Part shown: positions 26,854-35,858 of the stretch, piece after piece | Numbering within the stretch: position 1 is the first letter of the stretch | Layout: every line of letters begins with the position of its first letter | From: Brachybacterium saurashtrense | GTDB lineage: Bacteria; Actinomycetota; Actinomycetes; Actinomycetales; Dermabacteraceae | Assembly: GCF_003355475.1 (NCBI RefSeq) | Contig: NZ_CP031356.1 | Span: 2,294,001 to 2,358,000, forward strand | Length of the DNA stretch: 64,000 nt | Reading direction: 5' to 3' | Notes under the pieces: model-generated | Database searches by the model: none | Seen by the model: the letters and a program-made list of their open reading frames with translations, nothing else | Told to the model about the DNA's origin: nothing | Program-made: the position numbers and the translations under genes

Positions 26854-26862
26854 CCGGTACGG

Positions 26863-29800
26863 TCAGCCCGCGTGGATCTGGACGTGGTTCGACTCCGCAG
26901 ACTTCCCATCCCGCTGGACCCAGATCCAGACGTCTTCGTAGGGGTGCCCCCAGTAGGGCTTGCGCTTGGGGCTCGCCAGCGTCCACTGCCCCTGGGAGTT
27001 CGTGGTGAGCGTGCCCTTCACGGGGGTGGACCCGTCGCTGGTGGGGTACCAGCAGTCGCCGCCGGTCGCCGAGGATTTCACGCAGTAGGAGTAGGTGGTG
27101 TTCGGCGCGAGGTCGGTGACCGTGAAGTTGATGTAGTAGCAGTAGCCGCTGGTGCACCCGTCCTCCCCCGCGGCGTTGCCGTACCCGTAGGCGTTGGTGA
27201 TCCGGGGGGTGGGCGTCGGGATGTACGTCTCCGCGGTGGCCGTCCGCTTCACGGCGCCGGAGATCATCGTCGCGGTGGTGCCGTCGGCGTTGGTGGGCCT
27301 GGTGACCACGCGTGCCTCGATCGAGACCGCCTTCTCCGAGCTCCGGTTGATCGTCTTGGAGTACGAGGTGCCCGAGTCCTGCCAGGCGCCGCCGTCGATC
27401 TTGACCTGCAGGGTCTTGCCCCCGGCCCCTCCATCGCCGCCGCCAGCCGCGGCCTTGTAGGTGACCGGGCACTTGTTCGCCGCCGTGCACTTGCCCGTGG
27501 AGATCGAGATGCTCGTGGGCTTGGCCGGGCGCGTGTACGGGCGCACGACGTTGGACTCGCCCGAGCGCTCGCTCACGCCGCCGTCGTCCGCGAACCCGTT
27601 GCGGGCCTCCACGGTGAAGCGATAGCTCGTCCCGTTGCTGAGGTTCGTGAACGTGTGCTTCCGGGCGGAGGCGTCCACGGTGACCGGTGAGGGGCCGCCG
27701 TAGATCACGTACTTCGTGATGGTGGTGCCGTTCCCGTCGGCCCCGTCCCAGTGCACCGTGGCACGGCCGTTCGGGCCGTCCCCCGTGCCCTCGCTGGGCA
27801 TGGTGGCCCGCACGCCCGTGGGCGCCGACGGCTTCGCCCACGGGGTGACCTTGTTGGAGGCGCCCGAAGCCTGTTCGCCGGTGCCCACCGAGTTCACCCC
27901 CTTGTAGGTGAAGGAGTAGGCGGTGTCCTGATCAAGGTCCCGGAACCTCGTCGAGGTCTTGCCGGCGTCCACCGTCTGCGAGGTGCCGTTCGAGGCCGTG
28001 ACCACGTACTCGGTGATCGGCTCGCCGTTCGCCTCGGCGGTGGTCATCGTCGGCCAGCTCACCTCGATGCCGCCGCCGAGCGGATCGTTCACCCTCTGCG
28101 CGGTGGGCGTCCCGGAGGGCGCGGTGGGCTTGCCCGCGGGGTGCTCGGGGGCCGACCACGCCGACCAGTCCGAGGGCCTGTCCGCGAGGTTCGCCGCCTG
28201 CACCCGGAAGCGGTAGTCCCGCCCGTTCTGCAGCCCCTCGAACACGGTCTGGGTGGTGCCGGCGTCCACCTCCCGGGAGCTGATCTCCTGGGTGGCGGTG
28301 TCCTGGATCTGGATCGTGTACGTCTGGATCGCGGAGCCGCGGTTCTCCGGCGCCGACCACGCCACCGTGAGCTGCTCGTCGCCGCGCTCGGGCTGCGGCG
28401 CCGCCGGGCGCTCGGGGCGCACGTCGGGCCGCGCCACCGCCGAGGCGGCCGACGGGTCCGAGTCGCCCACGTCGTTGGTCGCGACCACCTCGAAGGTGTA
28501 CTCGGTGTCGTTGGTGAGCCCCGTGATGGTGCACGAGGTGGAGGAGCACTCCTGGGTGGTGGCCGGGCCGCTCGCGGTGCTCACGGTGTAGCCGGTGATC
28601 GGGGCGCCGTTGTCCGCCCCCGCCACGAAGTTCAGCTCCACGAAGCCGTCGCCCACCTCGCCGATGCGCGGCGCCGAGGGCGGCTCCGGATAGCCGCGCA
28701 CCGTGACCCGGATCTGCCCGGAGACCTCCCGGTCCGGATCCTCGGTGTCGTCCAGCACCCGGTACTGCGCGGTGAGCACGCCGTGGAAGTCCTCCGCCGG
28801 CGTGATCCGCACCTGGTCGCCGTCGATCGAGATATCGCCCTTCCCGGCGGTCACGGAGACGTCGGTGAGGGTGCGGTCCCCGGCCGGGAACGGGTTCGAG
28901 TCGTTGGCGAGCACGTCGACGTCCTGGGTCTCGCCCGCGTCGATCGCGGCCTCGTCCAGCAGGGCGGAGATGCGCGGGCGCTGCGAGCTGCCCACGGTGG
29001 CCTCCACCGTCGCCGAGACCTCCTCGTTCGTGCCGTCGGTGACGGTCACGGGGATCTGCAGCACGGTGCCCTTGGGCACCTTGGGGCCGGAGGAGACCGT
29101 GAGCCGGCTGCCGTCAAGGCCCACGTCCATGCCGTCGATGGGGCTGACGTCGCCGAGCGCGTAGGTGAGCTCGTCGCCCTCCGGGTCCTCCGCACCGGCG
29201 GCGAGGTCCACGCCGGTGGAGGGGCCGCCCTGCTCCACCTCGAGCGCGGCGCCCTGGAAGGTGGGAGGCAGATTCTCCTCCTCCACGGCGGTGACCTCGA
29301 TCGGGATCGCGAGGGTGGCGGTGGCGGCGGAGGAGTCGCCCACCTCGCCGTCGGTCACCTCCACGCTCAGCGTGTCCTTGCCGGAGAAGCCCTCCTCCGG
29401 TCGGTAGCGCAGGGTGCTGGCGTCCTGGACGATCTCGCTGCCGTCGTCGTGCGAGGCGTCCACCAGGTCCGGATCCGTGATCTGCGCGGCCTGCGCGCCG
29501 GGGCGCACGCGCACGTTGTCCGGATCGGCGAGGTCCACGCTCACCTCGTCCCCGGACTGCACCTCGAGCGGCGGGCCCACCCACACGGGCGCCTGCTTCG
29601 CGGTGCCCGGCACCCAGACGTATCCGGCGGAGACCAGATCGTCCGGGTCGGTGATCGTGTAGCGGATCCGCTGCTGCTCCTCCTGGGGCACGATCCGCAG
29701 CGTGCCGTCCTCGCCCACCAGCTCGGCGCCCTCGTAGGTGCCGTCGAGGGCGACCTCGAGGTCGCGGGTGCTGCCGTCGGGGTCCGAGTCGTTGGCGAGC

Positions 29801-32800
29801 ACGTCCACGTCCACGTACTCGACCTCGGGGTCCAGCGCGTCGGCGGCGTCGACGAAGTCGTCGCGCGCGATCGGCGAGCGCAGCGGCGCGTTCTCGGCCA
29901 CCTTGATCGTCGCGGTCGCGGAGCTCTTGAGCTGGTCGTCGGAGGCGGCGTAAAGCACCGTGTGCGTGCCGGGCTCGGCGGGGGTGCGCACCGTGAGGTA
30001 GCCGTCCTCCTCCTCGGGCGCGATCTCCTCGATCTCGGTCATCGGCTCGACGTCGTCGCGCACGATCCCCAGCGGGTCCCCTTCGGGATCCGTGTCGTTC
30101 TCCAGCACGGGGATCTGCACCTCGCGGTCCGGACGCACCTCGACGGTGTCGTCCACCGCGTACGGCGCCTGGTTCGCCTCGCTCGGCGCGGAGACGCCCA
30201 CCAGCACCTCCGCGGTGCCGATCGCGCCGTGCCGGTCCATCACCTGGTAGCGGAAGCGGTCCGTGCCGCGGGAGTCGTCGAAGGGCGTGTACTCGATCCA
30301 CTCGCCGTTGGCCTGGGTGATCTCCCCGAGGGTGGGGGCGGGGCTCGCGATCCCGGTGAGCATCACGGAGTCGCCGTCGGGGTCGATGCCGGTGGTGGGC
30401 ACCGGGATGCGCACCGGCGTGCCCGCCACGGTGCGCGCGGTGAGGTTCTCCGGCTTCGGCGCGGAGTTCTCCGCGTCCCGCGGCACGATCGTGAGGTAGG
30501 CGAGCGCGGAGCCGGTGCGGCCCGTCTCGTCCACCACCTCGTACTGCACCACGGCCTCGCCGGAGGCGTCGTCGTCGGCGCGGAAGCGGAGTCGGTCCTC
30601 GGCGGGCTCGGCGTGGCCCTTGTCGTCCGCGCGCGAGGTGTCCACCAGCTCCCCCAGGTGCAGCGCGGAGCCCGTCGGGGAGACGTCGTTGGCGATCACC
30701 GGGACGTTGACCATGTCCCCGGCGCGCACCACCGCACGGTCCGGCACCGCCTCCGGGTTCGCGAACTGCGTGTCGGTGCTCGCCACCATCACCCGCACCG
30801 TCCCGGTGCTGGAGCCGCTCGAGTTCGAGACCTCGTAGCGCAGCGCCACCGGCTCGTCGTCCACGGTCGCGCCCGGCTCCGCCTCCACCCGGATCAGGTG
30901 GTGGTTCACCACGGTGGCCTTCAGCCCGCTGCCCGCGGGCACCTCGACCGAGCCCACCACCAGCACCCCGCCGGTGGGGTCCACATCGTTCTCCAGCGGG
31001 TCGATGAGGGTGTCCGAGCCGGTGGTGACGGTACCCATGTCGTCCACCGCCACCGGTGCGAGGTCCTCCTCGTCCGGCTCCACGACGTCCACGCGCACCA
31101 GGCCCAGGGAGGCGGTGCTCGCCCCGGCGCCCGCGACCGTGTACTCGAAGTAGTAGGTGCCCGGCTCCGCGCCGGTGACGTCCACGGTGCCCGCCTCGAG
31201 CGCCGGGTCGATCTCGAGGCCCTCGGCCTCGCCCACGCTGAGCAGCTCCAGGCTGCCGCCGTTGGGGTTGAGATCGTTGGCCAGCGGCTTGAGGGTGGTG
31301 CTGCGCCCGGCGACCACGCTGATGTGATCGGCGGTGGTGATCGGGGCGAGGTCGCTCTCGGTGACCGACTCGATCTCCACGATCCCCTGCCCGGTGGCGC
31401 CGTTCTCGTCGCGGAAGGTGAGCTCCACCTGCTTGGTGCCTGGGGCGAGGCCGGCGTCGTTGAAGGTGACCATGCCGTCGGGACGGAAGGTGACCAGGTC
31501 CTCCGGGGGGACGGTGGCGTTGGCGAGATAGAACGCATCGCCGTCGGGGTCCTGCCAGTAGGGCAGGATGTTGAAGCTGACCTCCTCGCCGGACTTCACC
31601 TGCACCTTGGTGATCGCGTCCTCAGCGGGCTCGGGCGGCGAGTTCTCGCCCTCGGCCCGCACCTCGAGCGTCACGGTGGCGGTGTCGCTGCCGCCCCGGC
31701 CATCGTCGGCCCGGTACGTGAACGCGGAGCTGCCGCCGGCGTCCTCGTCCACCTCGATCTGGAGCTGGGTGCCGCCGCGGATGGGGGTGACCCGGCCGAT
31801 GCCCGGCTGCTCGCCCTCGAGGGAGGTGGTGAGCACGTCGCCGTCCGGATCGGTGTCGTTGCGGACCACCGGGAGCACCACGCTCGCGCCCGGGCGCACC
31901 CCGAAGGTGTCGTCGTTCGCCGTGGGCGGCCGGTTCTCCTCGTCCCGCTCCGCGGCCACATTGGTGATCGTGGTGGTGAGGGTCTCCTCCTCCTCGTCCT
32001 CGGACTGCTCGGTCTGGAGGTCCTGGGAGATCACCCAGTCGTCCACGACCTGCATGTTGTCCATGATCTCCCAGGAGAGGCCGAACTTCTGGTCGTTGAG
32101 CACCACCAGGTCCTGGTTGACGCGCAGGCGCAGGTCCGCGGCGCTCTGCGCGTCCGGGATCGCCTCGGCGATCGGATCGTGCCCCTCGCAGGCGCGCACG
32201 TACATCCGCGAGCCCGCCCAGGCGCCGTAGGCGCAGCCACCCACCTGCGCCGGCCGCACCACCTCGGTGCCGGTGCCGCCGGCCGGCACCTGTCGCGGGT
32301 CGCCGCCGCCGAAGGGCACCGTGAACAGGGAGTCCAGGGTCGAGACCACGAAGGTCTCCGCCGCGGGCCCGGACTGCTGCAGCTGCGCCCCCTCGAGGCT
32401 CGACACGCCCTGATCGGCCAGGGAGATGTCCGTCATGGAGGTGCCGGCACGCAGCAACGCGTTCTCGCGGTCCAGGATCACCGGCTCCTCGCCCACGGCG
32501 GCGAGCTGCACCATCTCGCGCTTCTGGGAGACGCCGGGCACGTCGATCGGGTCCCCGGCGACGGTCTCCTGCGTGTTCGCGGAGCGCTCGAAGGTGAGCA
32601 GCGAGTCCCCGTCCAGCACGAACACGGTCCCGTCCTCGGAGACGGCCACTGGGCGCGGGGAGCTGGCGGCCTCCAGCACGGGCTCCACGTCCGCGGGCAC
32701 GAAGGCGGCCGCCTCGTCCGGGGAGACGATCCACACCCGCCCGTCGCCGGCGGCGATCGCGATCCGATCCCCGCCGAGGGCGACCTCGGAGCCGACGGGC

Positions 32801-33150
32801 AGCTCCACCAGGCCGTTGCGCGTGGCGGAGGCGGTGTTGATCGGGGTCATGCCGCGCGGGCCGGTCTCGATCACGGTGTAGCCGGACTGCACCACGTCGA
32901 GGTCCTGCCCGGTGGAGGAGACGCGCGCGTCGAGCTCCCCGGCGTCCACGTTCAGCCGTCCCAGCAGGCCCCTCTGCTGGTTCGAGACCCACACGCCGCC
33001 GTTGGACACCTCGACGTCCGAGGAGGACAGCCCCGGGTAGCGCAGCGCGAACCCGGTGAGCACCAGAGCGGCCACGGCGATCACCGCCGTCGACACGGCG
33101 GTCACGCGCCTCCCCCGGCCGCGCCTCGATCCAACGGCGTCAGACGTCAC
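26863..33150 (-). CDS. Giant membrane-anchored Ig-like / fibronectin type III surface protein
   Basis: 2095 residues from GTG 33150, which has GGAGGA 4-5 nt upstream. Order: basic cytoplasmic start, one TM helix (about 16-36); a ~350-residue region with repeated VWIVSPDE / VFVLDG / VVSTLDS strands resembling a beta-propeller (about 40-380); an acidic linker (380-390); then about eleven Ig/cadherin-like units (406-1487, ~98 residues each), many opening N-x-x-P-x-A-x-D-D and containing V-x-x-N-D-x-D-P-x-G. Four FN3 domains (1488-1872) follow, then a 223-residue end with six Cys. There is no LPXTG motif or second TM, so it hangs outside from its N-terminal helix. Similar proteins occur in Micrococcales; their role is unproven (adhesion or cell-envelope organisation is inference). 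Divergent from the Tad operon. Confidence 0.85.
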   Translation of the reverse strand: MTSDAVGSRRGRGRRVTAVSTAVIAVAALVLTGFALRYPGLSSSDVEVSNGGVWVSNQQRGLLGRLNVDAGELDARVSSTGQDLDVVQSGYTVIETGPRGMTPINTASATRNGLVELPVGSEVALGGDRIAIAAGDGRVWIVSPDEAAAFVPADVEPVLEAASSPRPVAVSEDGTVFVLDGDSLLTFERSANTQETVAGDPIDVPGVSQKREMVQLAAVGEEPVILDRENALLRAGTSMTDISLADQGVSSLEGAQLQQSGPAAETFVVSTLDSLFTVPFGGGDPRQVPAGGTGTEVVRPAQVGGCAYGAWAGSRMYVRACEGHDPIAEAIPDAQSAADLRLRVNQDLVVLNDQKFGLSWEIMDNMQVVDDWVISQDLQTEQSEDEEEETLTTTITNVAAERDEENRPPTANDDTFGVRPGASVVLPVVRNDTDPDGDVLTTSLEGEQPGIGRVTPIRGGTQLQIEVDEDAGGSSAFTYRADDGRGGSDTATVTLEVRAEGENSPPEPAEDAITKVQVKSGEEVSFNILPYWQDPDGDAFYLANATVPPEDLVTFRPDGMVTFNDAGLAPGTKQVELTFRDENGATGQGIVEIESVTESDLAPITTADHISVVAGRSTTLKPLANDLNPNGGSLELLSVGEAEGLEIDPALEAGTVDVTGAEPGTYYFEYTVAGAGASTASLGLVRVDVVEPDEEDLAPVAVDDMGTVTTGSDTLIDPLENDVDPTGGVLVVGSVEVPAGSGLKATVVNHHLIRVEAEPGATVDDEPVALRYEVSNSSGSSTGTVRVMVASTDTQFANPEAVPDRAVVRAGDMVNVPVIANDVSPTGSALHLGELVDTSRADDKGHAEPAEDRLRFRADDDASGEAVVQYEVVDETGRTGSALAYLTIVPRDAENSAPKPENLTARTVAGTPVRIPVPTTGIDPDGDSVMLTGIASPAPTLGEITQANGEWIEYTPFDDSRGTDRFRYQVMDRHGAIGTAEVLVGVSAPSEANQAPYAVDDTVEVRPDREVQIPVLENDTDPEGDPLGIVRDDVEPMTEIEEIAPEEEDGYLTVRTPAEPGTHTVLYAASDDQLKSSATATIKVAENAPLRSPIARDDFVDAADALDPEVEYVDVDVLANDSDPDGSTRDLEVALDGTYEGAELVGEDGTLRIVPQEEQQRIRYTITDPDDLVSAGYVWVPGTAKQAPVWVGPPLEVQSGDEVSVDLADPDNVRVRPGAQAAQITDPDLVDASHDDGSEIVQDASTLRYRPEEGFSGKDTLSVEVTDGEVGDSSAATATLAIPIEVTAVEEENLPPTFQGAALEVEQGGPSTGVDLAAGAEDPEGDELTYALGDVSPIDGMDVGLDGSRLTVSSGPKVPKGTVLQIPVTVTDGTNEEVSATVEATVGSSQRPRISALLDEAAIDAGETQDVDVLANDSNPFPAGDRTLTDVSVTAGKGDISIDGDQVRITPAEDFHGVLTAQYRVLDDTEDPDREVSGQIRVTVRGYPEPPSAPRIGEVGDGFVELNFVAGADNGAPITGYTVSTASGPATTQECSSTSCTITGLTNDTEYTFEVVATNDVGDSDPSAASAVARPDVRPERPAAPQPERGDEQLTVAWSAPENRGSAIQTYTIQIQDTATQEISSREVDAGTTQTVFEGLQNGRDYRFRVQAANLADRPSDWSAWSAPEHPAGKPTAPSGTPTAQRVNDPLGGGIEVSWPTMTTAEANGEPITEYVVTASNGTSQTVDAGKTSTRFRDLDQDTAYSFTYKGVNSVGTGEQASGASNKVTPWAKPSAPTGVRATMPSEGTGDGPNGRATVHWDGADGNGTTITKYVIYGGPSPVTVDASARKHTFTNLSNGTSYRFTVEARNGFADDGGVSERSGESNVVRPYTRPAKPTSISISTGKCTAANKCPVTYKAAAGGGDGGAGGKTLQVKIDGGAWQDSGTSYSKTINRSSEKAVSIEARVVTRPTNADGTTATMISGAVKRTATAETYIPTPTPRITNAYGYGNAAGEDGCTSGYCYYINFTVTDLAPNTTYSYCVKSSATGGDCWYPTSDGSTPVKGTLTTNSQGQWTLASPKRKPYWGHPYEDVWIWVQRDGKSAESNHVQIHAG

Positions 33151-33378
33151 CTGGTCCTCCAGCACCTCATGAGTGGTCCGCGCACGACCCGCCGACCGAT
33201 CGCCGACCTCCGGTGAAGGAGCCCCCGCGGCGTCGGGCGCATCGCGCGCACAGCGTCGCCCAGGGTACCCGGCCGCCCGGCGGGGCACCACGGGGATGTG
33301 GCGCGTCCACCTCTCCTCCCCAACGCCGGGTCGTCCACCGCGGCGGGCCCCGTCCTGTCCCCGCGCTCCGCCCGCCGC

Positions 33379-33384
33379 CACGAT
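33379..33384 (+). promoter_or_regulatory. -10-like hexamer CACGAT before the Tad operon
   Basis: CACGAT ends 6 nt before ATG 33391, fitting the ANNNT leaderless spacing, but it is a weak match to TANNNT. On the other strand TACCCT (33262-33267) may be a -10 for the giant gene, with a leader of about 105 nt. Confidence 0.35.
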
Positions 33385-33390
33385 GACTGC

Positions 33391-34578
33391 ATGAACAGCA
33401 CCCTCTCCCCTGCACCCACCGCCGCGGCCCCGGTGCCCGGGCTCGCCGGCGCGACCGTCCCCACCGATCCCGGGGCCGACGGGCCCTCGCTGCCGCGGCG
33501 CCGCCGGGCGCGCTTCCCCGGCGCGAGCGTCGAGGAGCCCACGGCGTCCGCTCGCCCGGCGATGCGCTGGGCGGGGGCCGACGGGACGCTGGCGGAGCTG
33601 GTGCGCGATCACGCCACCGCGGCCGGTCTGGAGCTGGTGGGCCGCGGCGACGGGCCGCGGGCGGCGGACGGGGCGGACGCCGCGGTCTGCACCCTCATCG
33701 ACCCCACCGCCCTGGCCGAGGCGGCGGCCCGGGTCGGGGCGGGCGCCCTCGCCGGGCCCGGACCGCTGCTCGTGGTCACCACCGGGCAGGAGACCCCGCC
33801 GCGGGTGTGGAAGGAGGCTCTCGCCGCCGGCGCCGAGGCGGTGCTCTCCCTGCCGGAGGAGTCGGAGGACCTCCTCTCCCGCCTCGCCGAGCACGCCCGC
33901 CCGCGCACGGCCTCGCTGCTGCTCGGAGTGGTCGGCGGGTGCGGCGGGGCTGGGGCCTCGAGCTTCGCGGCGCGCCTGGCCGCGGCCGCACGACGGCACG
34001 GGCCGGTCACGCTGGTGGACGCCGACCCGCTCGGAGGCGGCGCGGACCTGCTGGTGGAGGCACCGCCGCGGGAAGGGCTGCGCTGGCAGGACGTGCAGGA
34101 GCTGGGCCCCGACGACGGGGACGCGCTGCGCGAGGGCCTGCCGGTGGTGGACGAGGTGCGGATGCTGGTGGCCGGGGACGGCCCCGGCCCGGGCCCCGAC
34201 GCCCTCCGCCCGGTGCTCTCCGCGCTCGCCCCGCTGGGCGGCACGGTGGTGGTGGATCTGGGCCCCGAGGCCGTGCCCGCCGCCGCCGAGCACCTCCACC
34301 GCCTGCTCGCCGTGGTGCCCGCCACCGACCACGCCGTGCGCGCCGCCGCCCGGAGGCTGCGGTCCTGGCGGCTCCCCCACGGCCTCGCCCAAGTGGTGGT
34401 GCGGCGCGGCGGCCCGCTGGCACCTGTCGAGGTGTGCGAGGATCTCGCCCTGCCACTCGCGGCCGCGTTCCGCGACAGTCCGCGCGGCACGGTGCCGTTG
34501 CTGGACGTGCGGCGTCGCGGCGCGGACCGTGCCGCCCGGGCTCTGCTGGCCCGGCTGCCCGAGGAGGTGCGCCCGTGA
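33391..34578 (+). CDS. CpaE/Ssd-like septum-site/pilus-assembly protein of the Tad cluster
   Basis: 395 residues. A receiver-like N-terminal half is followed by a MinD/ParA-type domain starting LGVVGGCGGAGASSFAARLA (about residues 180-199), then VTLVDADPLGGGADLL and VVVDLGPE. The P-loop lacks the lysine of active MinD ATPases (GGAGASS), as in mycobacterial Ssd (Rv3660c) and the actinobacterial CpaE-like family found next to tad genes and a DECH helicase. It probably acts as a localisation/assembly factor rather than an ATPase. First gene of a six-gene operon; its TGA overlaps the next GTG (GTGA). Confidence 0.82.
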   Translation: MNSTLSPAPTAAAPVPGLAGATVPTDPGADGPSLPRRRRARFPGASVEEPTASARPAMRWAGADGTLAELVRDHATAAGLELVGRGDGPRAADGADAAVCTLIDPTALAEAAARVGAGALAGPGPLLVVTTGQETPPRVWKEALAAGAEAVLSLPEESEDLLSRLAEHARPRTASLLLGVVGGCGGAGASSFAARLAAAARRHGPVTLVDADPLGGGADLLVEAPPREGLRWQDVQELGPDDGDALREGLPVVDEVRMLVAGDGPGPGPDALRPVLSALAPLGGTVVVDLGPEAVPAAAEHLHRLLAVVPATDHAVRAAARRLRSWRLPHGLAQVVVRRGGPLAPVEVCEDLALPLAAAFRDSPRGTVPLLDVRRRGADRAARALLARLPEEVRP

Positions 34579-35858
34579 GGGCGGCGACCGGCACCTCGGA
34601 GGAGCTGTCGGGGCTGCTCGAGCTGGTGCGGGAGGACCTGGCGCGCAGCCCCGGCGCGGTGGACGTGCCGCGCGTGGCCCGGGTGCTGCGGCGGCAGGGC
34701 CGGGTGCTCGGCGCGGCCGCGACGCTCGAACTCACCGCGCGGGTGCGCGATCACGTCGACGGGCTGGGGCCGCTGCAGTCGCTGGTCGCGCCGGATGTCA
34801 CCGACCTGCTGGTCAACGATGACGGCACCGTGTGGGCGGAGGGCGCCGACGGGCTGCGGCGCACGGCCCTGCATCTGCGCCCCGCCCAGGCGCGGGACCT
34901 CGCGGTGCGCCTGGCGACCGCGGGCGGGCGCCGCCTGGACGACGCGATGCCGTGGGCGGACGCCCACCTGCCCTCCGGGATCCGGGTCCACGCCGTGCTC
35001 CCGCCCCTCTCCCCCGGCGGCACGATCCTGTCCCTGCGCCTGCCCTCCGCCCGCCGTCTCGACCTGCACGCCCTCGAGGAGCTCGGCGCCCTCACCGACA
35101 CCGCCCGGCGCACCCTGCAGGCGATCGTCGCCGCGCGCCTGCCGTTCCTCGTCACCGGCGGCACCGGCACCGGGAAGTCCACGCTGCTCGCGGCCATGCT
35201 CGCCCAGGCGCCGCCCGGGGAGCGGATCGTGGTGGTCGAGGACGTGCTCGAGCTGGACGTGGACCACCCGCACGTGGTCCACCTGCAGGCCCGGCACGCG
35301 AACAGCGAGGGCGCCGGCGCCGTGGACCTCACCGCCCTGGTGCGGCAGAGCCTGCGGATGCGGCCGGACCGGATCGTGCTCGGCGAGTGTCGGGGCGGGG
35401 AGATCCGCGAGCTGCTGCAGGCGCTGAACACCGGCCACGAGGGCGGCTGCGGCACCGTGCACGCGAACACCGCCGCCGACGTCCCCGCCCGTCTCGAGGC
35501 CCTCGGCGCGCTCGGCGGCCTGGACCGGACGGCCCTCGCCTCCCAGGTCGCGAGCGCGCTCGAGGTGGTGGTGCACCTGGGGCGCCGCGGCGGCCACCGC
35601 GCCCTGGAGGAGATCGCCGTGCTGCACCGCGGGGAGGACGGCCTGCTCACCGCGCGCACCGCGCTGCGCACGGTCGCGGGGCGCCTGGTGGACGGGCCGG
35701 GCGCCGCCGCACTCGCGCGGCGGCTGGACGCCGGCCTCCCCCAGGGCCGCACCGCACCCCGCACACCCGCCGCGGGGACGGCCGGCGCGGACGGGCCGAG
35801 CGACGGCAGGGACCGCCTGCGCGAGGCCGTGCCCGCACATCGCCGGGAGCGCTCATGA
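34575..35858 (+). CDS. tadA: TadA/CpaF-type secretion ATPase
   Basis: 427 residues. Hexameric traffic ATPase of type IVc pilus systems: Walker A GGTGTGKST at 195-203, the Asp-box-like VVVEDVLELDVDHPHV, Walker B RIVLGECRGGE, and the His-box GGCGTVHANTAADVPARLE. The N-terminal domain contains VTDLLVNDDGTVW, the conserved TadA feature. A ~70-residue Arg/Pro-rich tail after residue 360 is unusual and low-complexity. GTG start overlapping the previous stop; its own stop overlaps the next ATG. It powers assembly of the pilin-like proteins encoded downstream. Confidence 0.93.
   Translation: MRAATGTSEELSGLLELVREDLARSPGAVDVPRVARVLRRQGRVLGAAATLELTARVRDHVDGLGPLQSLVAPDVTDLLVNDDGTVWAEGADGLRRTALHLRPAQARDLAVRLATAGGRRLDDAMPWADAHLPSGIRVHAVLPPLSPGGTILSLRLPSARRLDLHALEELGALTDTARRTLQAIVAARLPFLVTGGTGTGKSTLLAAMLAQAPPGERIVVVEDVLELDVDHPHVVHLQARHANSEGAGAVDLTALVRQSLRMRPDRIVLGECRGGEIRELLQALNTGHEGGCGTVHANTAADVPARLEALGALGGLDRTALASQVASALEVVVHLGRRGGHRALEEIAVLHRGEDGLLTARTALRTVAGRLVDGPGAAALARRLDAGLPQGRTAPRTPAAGTAGADGPSDGRDRLREAVPAHRRERS

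Larger units (their letters stand above)
26434..26862. other. 429-bp convergent spacer
   Basis: Lies between the 3' ends of xth and the giant gene. It holds a short tandem duplication of GGGGGCCTGGGTGCCGC (about 26487-26524), an 8-bp hairpin at 26516-26534, a 10-bp inverted repeat at 26594-26627 with a 14-nt loop, and a large hairpin at 26792-26853. The stretch 26640-26780 is visibly poorer in G+C than its surroundings. Cys-rich reading frames cross it but none has a credible start or family. Confidence 0.5.

Noticed and set aside
26402..26941. Cys-containing plus-strand frame in the xth/giant-gene spacer
   Set aside because: It overlaps the ends of both genes, has no ribosome-binding site or leaderless hexamer, and its composition is not protein-like over most of its length.
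27751..33216. Very long open frame on the plus strand opposite the giant gene (over 1800 codons)
   Set aside because: It is antisense to the Ig/FN3 gene, its product is His/Arg/Gly/Val-rich with no domain pattern, and long empty antisense frames are expected in high-GC genes.
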